Below are positions 59,990-64,000 of a DNA stretch of 64,000 bases, piece after piece; the stretch's first letter is position 1, and each line of letters begins with the position of its first letter. The notes under the pieces are model-generated. The model worked only from the letters and a program-made list of their open reading frames with translations, made no database searches and was not told the DNA's origin. This DNA is from Larkinella rosea (GTDB lineage: Bacteria > Bacteroidota > Bacteroidia > Cytophagales > Spirosomataceae), in the NCBI RefSeq assembly GCF_003858635.1, contig NZ_RQJO01000016.1, positions 272,745 to 336,744 of the forward strand, written 5' to 3'. The translations under genes and the position numbers were made by a program.

Positions 59990-60562
59990 ATGAACACTCC
60001 ATTTCTGGCTCCCATTGAAAAGCCTAAGAGTTTACTCTGGAAATTACTGTACTTTTTAACCCGCCAACGATTCGGCAAAGTTATCACACCCTTAAAAGTT
60101 ATGGCTGCCAGAATGCCAGTCGCTTTCGGCTCATTTTCGGGCAAAATAGGGCAACTTGACAAAAAGCTTCAGCTTCCAGCTGAAACGGTTATGCTTGTGC
60201 GTGAACAGGTAGCCCACATTAATATGTGCCTTTTCTGCATCGACATCGGCCGGGCCTTTACCATCAAAGCGTCCATGAACCAGGCTAAATTTGATGCCTT
60301 GCAGGACTATCAGGACAGCCCACTCTTTTCTAAAAACGAAAAAGTGTTGCTCGATTTTGTTACCCGGCTGGCCCGCGACCGCAAGATGGACTCCGAATTA
60401 TTCCACCAACTCGCTCAGCATTATGATGAACGCTCGATCTGTGAGATTGTCTGGATCGTAGCCACTGAGTTTTATTACAACATGGGTAATATTGGCTTAA
60501 ACATTCACTCCGACATGATCTGCGACATTGTTCAAAAAAAAGTCCATCAACATGCTAACTGA
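59990..60562 (+). CDS. Carboxymuconolactone decarboxylase/AhpD-like protein, ECF41 partner
   Basis: 190 residues. The conserved AhpD-type motif is EQVAHINMCLFCIDIGRA with the redox CxxC as C80 and C83, followed by the helix AKFDALQDY. Such proteins act as thiol peroxidase-like enzymes or decarboxylases. It lies 54 bp upstream of the ECF41 sigma gene on the same strand. In ECF41 systems a carboxymuconolactone decarboxylase, oxidoreductase or epimerase gene of this kind is the conserved target of the sigma factor, so this is the expected partner. Confidence 0.9.
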   Translation: MNTPFLAPIEKPKSLLWKLLYFLTRQRFGKVITPLKVMAARMPVAFGSFSGKIGQLDKKLQLPAETVMLVREQVAHINMCLFCIDIGRAFTIKASMNQAKFDALQDYQDSPLFSKNEKVLLDFVTRLARDRKMDSELFHQLAQHYDERSICEIVWIVATEFYYNMGNIGLNIHSDMICDIVQKKVHQHAN

Positions 60563-60616
60563 TTTAGTTGATACGTTGTAGATCGGTCGGGAAAAACAAC
60601 TGTCTTTCCGTCGCTT

Positions 60617-61456
60617 ATGGTGATTACAAATCAAGTCCTTCAACTGCGGCCTTACCTGTTTCGCATCGCCTATACTATGCTCGGTGTCATCGAGGAAGCA
60701 GAAGATATCGTTCAGGATGTTTATGAAAAATGGGTATCAGTCCATGACGTCGAGCAGCCAAAAGCCTATCTGGGACGGATGACCGTCAATAAGAGCATTG
60801 ATCGGCTCCAGGAATTGAAACAGCAACGGGAAAGCTATATTGGCCCCTGGCTTCCCGAACCGTATATTACCCTGGATGCCGATCAACCTCCGACCATTGA
60901 ATATGGTCTATTATTTCTGCTGGAACGGCTTAATCCCATTGAACGGGCGGTTTTTATCCTGCGGGAAAGTTTTTCGGAAGACTATCGCACGATCGCCGAA
61001 CTCACGGGCTTCTCAGCCGAAAACTGCCGTCAGTGGTTGCACCGGGCCCATGAAAAACTCGGCAGCCACAAAACCCGACCGGTAGAACCAGCCATTCAAC
61101 GCACATTTACGGAAGCATTTCTGGGCGCTTTGCAGCATCAGGATCGTGAGTCACTCAACCAGCTTCTCAGATCAGACATTGAATTATTCAGCGACGGCGG
61201 AGGCAAACGCCCAGCTGGACTAAAACCCCTGTTTGGCCTGGAGAAAGTGCTGAAGTTTTTATTGGGCGTCCTTCAGATTCCGGAAAATCAGACCGACGAC
61301 TATCGTCACCAACCGGCTTTTGTCAACGGAATGCCAGCAAGTTTAATCTTCCACCGGGTAACGGGTGAGTTGGATTCGATGACTTACATTAGCTGGGAAG
61401 GCACTGAAATCACCCGTCTATTATACGTTCGCAATCCGGATAAGTTACAGATTTGA
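60617..61456 (+). CDS. ECF41-type RNA polymerase sigma factor with C-terminal SnoaL-like domain
   Basis: 279 residues. Sigma regions 2 (about 10-75) and 4 (about 95-150, LTGFSAENCRQWLHRAHEKL) are joined by the ECF41 linker motif WLPEP at 78-82. A C-terminal NTF2/SnoaL-like domain carries the second hallmark DGGGK at 193-197. In ECF41 sigmas this domain controls activity in place of an anti-sigma factor. It follows the carboxymuconolactone decarboxylase gene by 54 bp. Confidence 0.93.
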   Translation: MVITNQVLQLRPYLFRIAYTMLGVIEEAEDIVQDVYEKWVSVHDVEQPKAYLGRMTVNKSIDRLQELKQQRESYIGPWLPEPYITLDADQPPTIEYGLLFLLERLNPIERAVFILRESFSEDYRTIAELTGFSAENCRQWLHRAHEKLGSHKTRPVEPAIQRTFTEAFLGALQHQDRESLNQLLRSDIELFSDGGGKRPAGLKPLFGLEKVLKFLLGVLQIPENQTDDYRHQPAFVNGMPASLIFHRVTGELDSMTYISWEGTEITRLLYVRNPDKLQI

Positions 61457-61562
61457 GTCGGCACACATTAAAATGTCCCTAAATAAAACCGGTCTGGCTG
61501 ATTCTACTAAAAATTTCATTCGGATTTTAACAATCCATTTTACAGGGGTTATGACTTGTTGA

Positions 61563-61937
61563 CTAGGCTTTGATAACAAAAGCTTTCAACTCGGCCATTT
61601 TGCCGTTGCGAAACCGCCAAACATCGCAATAAGAATAGCTGGCTAATTCCCCGCTTTCATCCTTCAGGCTGATTTTACCAATGGCCGTAACAAAATCGCC
61701 TTCAGCAATTAGGTTATCGACCCTGAATTTGGGAGGTTCTGCATAAGCCGTTGTCATCCATTGTCGAACAGCTTCTTTTCCTTGCAGGATTCTGTCACCT
61801 ACAAAATCCCATTGAGTGTCTTCTGTGCAATGGGATAGAAATTCCTCATTGTCCCCCTTACTGATGGCCAAATTAGCTTTTTCTAAAATTGATTTATTCT
61901 CGTTCATTAGAGTCCGACTTTTCATCAGGAAATCCAT
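61563..61937 (-). CDS. SnoaL-like/NTF2-fold small protein
   Basis: 124 residues (ATG at 61935-61937; an internal Met at 61907 beginning MNENKSILEKANLAI is an equally good start). The fold is NTF2-like: EFLSHCTEDTQWDFVG, GKEAVRQWMTTAY, VDNLIAEGDFVTAIGKISLK, YCDVWRFRNGKMAELKAF. Such proteins bind or isomerise small hydrophobic molecules, often without annotated function. Convergent to the ECF41 gene, with no obvious operon partner. Confidence 0.83.
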   Translation of the reverse strand: MDFLMKSRTLMNENKSILEKANLAISKGDNEEFLSHCTEDTQWDFVGDRILQGKEAVRQWMTTAYAEPPKFRVDNLIAEGDFVTAIGKISLKDESGELASYSYCDVWRFRNGKMAELKAFVIKA

Positions 61938-62307
61938 TCCTTTGGTAAATAGTCTGAACCATCGAATTGTTTTTCGGATCTGGGAAATAGTGGTCTTGCC
62001 AAACGGAAACTGATGACGAACTTCATCTCAGCTCTCCCCTAGTTGCATTATTTTAAAAATTGAATTTTTATTTTGATTATATTTTTAAAATAAAAGTTGT
62101 AAAGTATTGATAGAGAGAAACATATAACACTAATTTACAACTAAAAATGCATGTAAAATTAAGGATTTTATGAAAGTAATATAAGTTGTAAAACTGGTTG
62201 CTCATTTAGTTGTTCCTCTCAACCTGACTGATCTTAGCCCTAATAAGTGGACATTGAAAAATAGAGGATTCGGACAATTGTTGTACTTTAAATACAAAAG
62301 CAATTGT
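61938..62307. other. AT-rich intergenic region leading into insertion sequences
   Basis: 370 bp, very AT-rich at 62040-62200, with GTTGTAAA repeated at 62094 and 62184 and the inverse TTTACAAC at 62134. It ends at the left part of a decayed IS3-type element (AAGTGGACATTG near 62245 is a plausible element edge). No gene seen. Confidence 0.5.
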
Positions 62308-62319
62308 CATGAAAAAGAC

Positions 62320-62332
62320 GGCAGCGGCCGAC
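62320..62332. repeat. GC-rich insertion 0 (13 nt) in the OrfA fragment
   Basis: GGCAGCGGCCGAC interrupts what would read AAGACCGTCAAATTCACAG as MKKTVKFTEAQ. It shifts the frame by one. Similar to but not identical with the other four insertions. Confidence 0.55.
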
Positions 62333-62449
62333 CGTCAAATTCACAGAAGCCCAGATTGTGTTTGCTCTTAAACAGGCTGAAACAGGAGTTGCTGTTGCGG
62401 AAGTATGCCGTAAAATGGGCATTAGCGAAGCGACCTTCTACAATTGGAA

Positions 62450-62465
62450 CGGGGCCGCCCGCGCG
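62450..62465. repeat. GC-rich insertion 1 (16 nt) in the OrfA fragment
   Basis: CGGGGCCGCCCGCGCG sits between TTGGAA and GAAGAAGTATG; without it the codons read FYNWKKKY, the usual OrfA sequence. It is the same 16-mer as at 63154. CGGG and CCCG can pair around a GCCG loop. Confidence 0.75.
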
Positions 62466-62560
62466 GAAGAAGTATGCCGGTTTAGGTGTTTCTGTCTTAG
62501 CCCCCTGAATGGTTGGACAAAATTGTAAAAACAGTTTAGTCCCTTAATTTCAGGAATCTA

Positions 62561-62885
62561 TGAACAAAGTAAGACGAACCTTTTCCCGGACGATCGCTAC
62601 TCGATTGTCCAGGAATCCATTCGAGACGGCCATACGGAGGTCTGTCGCAAGTATAGCTTATCCCCCTCACTGCTCAGGAAATGGCGGCAAAAATATCTCG
62701 CTAAGGGAAAAGAAGGCTTGAGAGACTCCTATCCTCGGGTTGATCCACAACTCCGTGCTTTGGAAGAAGAAAACGAACGATTGAAACGGATTATCGCAAA
62801 GCAGGCATTGGAAATCGAGCGGGGCCGCCCGGCGGTAAAAAGCGAACTGCTAAAAAAAACATCTATCGGACCACGGAAAAGATAG
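62561..62885 (+). pseudogene. IS3 OrfA of the second element, frameshifted
   Basis: Begins MNKVRRTFS, then one C is missing near 62587; in the next frame it continues DDRYSIVQESIRDGHTEVCR, LSPSLLRKWRQKYLAKGKEG and a leucine-zipper LEEENERLKRIIAKQALEIE. An in-frame 15-nt insertion (62820-62834) adds RGRPA before VKSELLKK. It ends at the TAG at 62883. An A8 run at 62852-62859 fits the programmed -1 frameshift site used by IS3 elements to make the OrfAB transposase. Confidence 0.8.
62820..62834. repeat. GC-rich insertion 2 (15 nt) in OrfA of the second element
   Basis: CGGGGCCGCCCGGCG between ATCGAG and GTAAAAAGC, one base shorter than the 16-mer at 62450 and 63154. In frame, so it adds five residues (RGRPA) to the expected EIEVKSELLKK. 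Confidence 0.72.
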
Positions 62886-63153
62886 CCGTTATGAATCAGT
62901 ATGAGCAGCATACAAGCCGTATCGAGCTTTGCCAATGGTTGGATTTGCCGCGTAGCGTTTCTTATTATAAAGCGAAGACTGGCAAGCCGGGTGCTAAACC
63001 CAGCCAGATGACCTTGAGGTTAGATGGAACCTGGGTATCAAATCAGGAAGTTGTAGCCCGTATCCGGTTATTGCTCGATACCGAGTTTAATGCATTTGGC
63101 TACGAATATACCGCCCACGAACTCAAGAAAGAATTCGTCATCAATAAGAAAAA

Positions 63154-63169
63154 CGGGGCCGCCCGCGCG
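63154..63169. repeat. GC-rich insertion 3 (16 nt) in OrfB
   Basis: CGGGGCCGCCCGCGCG, identical to the insertion at 62450 although the surrounding gene is different. It lies between AAGAAAAA and GGTGTATCGG; without it the codons read NKKKVYRLMNENG, as expected for OrfB. Confidence 0.78.
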
Positions 63170-63251
63170 GGTGTATCGGCTGATGAATGAAAACGGGTTA
63201 TTATTGGGAAAGGTGATCCGGCCAAGTGGTAAACGGGAGTTTGTTCAGTTC

Positions 63252-63268
63252 ATCGGACCGCCGAAGCG
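63252..63268. repeat. GC-rich insertion 4 (about 16-17 nt) in OrfB
   Basis: ATCGGACCGCCGAAGCG between CAGTTC and GACGCATTGAAG; the frames on the two sides differ by +1, matching a net 16-nt insertion between EFVQF and RRIEATKP. Sequence differs from the 16-mer but composition and length agree. Exact edges are uncertain. Confidence 0.5.
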
Positions 63269-63923
63269 GACGCATTGAAGCCACTAAACCGCTTGAATAC
63301 CTATGTTGGGATATCAAATATGTTTGGATACATGGTGAACGGCGAAATTATTACCTGCTCTGTGTGTTGGATGTCTTCACGCGTAAAATTTTAGATTGGA
63401 TATTTCAACCCAGCATTCGCCAAATGGACCTGATCAATTTACTACGGCGGGTGAACCGTGATCATGAACTGAAAGGAGTTGTCCTACGCAATGATAATGG
63501 TAGCCAATTTATTGCGCACAGAGTGCGTAACTTTCTGAGAGGATCAGAAGTAAAACAGGAGTTTACGCATGTAGCTACTCCAGAAGAGAATGCTTACATC
63601 GAAGCGTTTCACAGCATATTGGAAAGAGAAGTTATTGAGCGTAATGAATTTGCCAGCTATTATGAGGCCAAGCAGACGTTGCAGCGTTTTATCACTCATT
63701 ACAACATCAATCGCCTTCACCGGTCGATTGGTTTTGTGACACCGCAGCAAAAGTGGGAGGCTACCTATCAGGAAAATGCAGTTTACAACACAACTATTTT
63801 AGAAGAAATGTCTAACTGATAGGGGGCTAAGACACCCCATTTGAATGAAAGTATGCCTTCCCGATCAAAAAAAGGGACTATCGCATTAACTGTGTAAACT
63901 TTCTAATCGGGGTTGGGCGAAGC

Positions 63924-64000
63924 TTAAAGCCTAACCCTCTCTTCAAAAATAGTTAAAAACTGATTTAGAATCATACCCCAGTTCCGGATAGGCATCGTCC
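63924..64000 (-). CDS. IS256 family transposase, C-terminal end (runs off the window)
   Basis: Minus strand from the window edge reads TMPIRNWGMILNQFLTIFEE RVRL and then TAA at 63924-63926. NW..ILNQFLTIFE is the usual C-terminus of Bacteroidota IS256 (mutator-type) transposases. Outside the stop, AACTGTGTAAACTTTC at about 63889-63904 resembles the terminal repeat of such elements. Only 25 codons are visible. Confidence 0.7.
   Translation of the reverse strand, partial: TMPIRNWGMILNQFLTIFEERVRL

Larger units (their letters stand above)
62308..62492 (+). pseudogene. IS3 family OrfA fragment (first element), interrupted by two GC-rich insertions
   Basis: After removing 62320-62332 and 62450-62465 the frame reads MKKTVKFTEAQIVFALKQAE ... 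TFYNWKKKYAGLGVS, a typical HTH-type OrfA of the IS3 family. The match ends at 62492, where the terminal repeat of a second IS3 element begins. The rest of this OrfA and its OrfB are not found on the other side of that element. The two insertions each shift the frame, so the fragment is dead several times over. Confidence 0.78.
62853..63819 (+). pseudogene. IS3 OrfB (DDE transposase) of the second element, broken by two GC-rich insertions
   Basis: Read through from the A-run, OrfB gives NIYRTTEKIAVMNQYEQ, then an HTH-like region, then the DDE core: D in CWDIKYVWIH, D in LRNDNGSQFIA and E in ENAYIEAFHSILERE, all intact. It needs three reading frames because insertions at 63154 and near 63252 each shift it by one (16 nt, modulo 3). 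Removing both restores one continuous frame to the TGA at 63817, ending 1 bp before the terminal repeat. Confidence 0.85.
62493..63834 (+). mobile_element. IS3 family insertion sequence (second element), decayed
   Basis: 14-bp terminal inverted repeats TGTCTTAGCCCCCT (62493-62506) and its complement (63821-63834) bracket OrfA and OrfB frames of the IS3 type. Length 1342 bp, or about 1295 without the three GC-rich insertions. No matching target-site duplication flanks it (TTC on the left, CCC on the right), which suggests rearrangement after insertion. It interrupts the OrfA of another IS3 element. Confidence 0.85.

Noticed and set aside
62852..62859. A8 run in the second IS3 element as a damaging frameshift
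   Set aside because: Its position at the OrfA/OrfB junction fits the normal programmed -1 frameshift of IS3 elements, unlike the GC-rich insertions.

Overview
The window comes from a Bacteroidota chromosome of about 50% GC. The gene families point to the Cytophagales, probably a Spirosoma/Larkinella-type member of the Spirosomataceae. The evidence is SusC/SusD-type nutrient receptors, FecR anti-sigma factors, hybrid two-component regulators (HTCS), surface proteins with type IX secretion tails, DUF4249 lipoproteins, PadR plus prefix-domain FtsX permeases, and weak Shine-Dalgarno signals. The genus is an inference. I saw no rRNA, tRNA or CRISPR array.

Layout. (1) 1-5 kb: proline catabolism (pruA, cut by the window edge, divergent from proline dehydrogenase), an AraC regulator and an APC-type permease. 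(2) 5.5-11 kb, minus strand: PadR repressor, FtsX-type permease, a small lumazine-binding-like protein and a beta-lactamase-fold hydrolase. (3) 11.7-15.6 kb: two NAD(P)-dependent oxidoreductases, each followed by one of two paralogous AraC regulators. (4) 15.7-35.4 kb: two paralogous HTCS regulators, two large surface proteins with type IX tails, a TPR histidine kinase, an ABM-fold protein and a decayed cysteine synthase. Four 21-bp-spaced direct repeats of one motif lie upstream of four transcription units here and look like operators of the HTCS pair. (5) 35.7-37.0 kb: a Tat-exported M14 carboxypeptidase. (6) 37.8-50.7 kb: a polysaccharide utilisation locus (PUL) with ECF sigma, FecR, SusC with STN domain, SusD, a family 8 polysaccharide lyase and three tandem pyruvyl-transferase-family proteins. 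All four catalytic-type proteins carry Tat signals. (7) 50.9-58 kb: two DUF4249 lipoproteins divergent from a TonB-dependent receptor, and a secreted six-hairpin glycosidase-like protein. (8) 58-62 kb: small housekeeping or accessory genes, including an ECF41 sigma with its carboxymuconolactone decarboxylase partner. (9) 62.2-64 kb: decayed IS3 elements and the edge of an IS256 element.

Most notable observations: the direct-repeat operators that tie the HTCS pair to surface proteins; the Tat-exported pyruvyl-transferase-like trio beside a PL8 lyase, suggesting a locus for a pyruvate-bearing glycan; five short GC-rich insertions (two of them the same 16-mer) in two different IS3 transposase remnants; a degenerate family of 70-170 bp dispersed repeats; a nearly identical 832-bp duplication shared by the two surface proteins; and a 124-bp inverted-repeat element with 9-bp flanking direct repeats.
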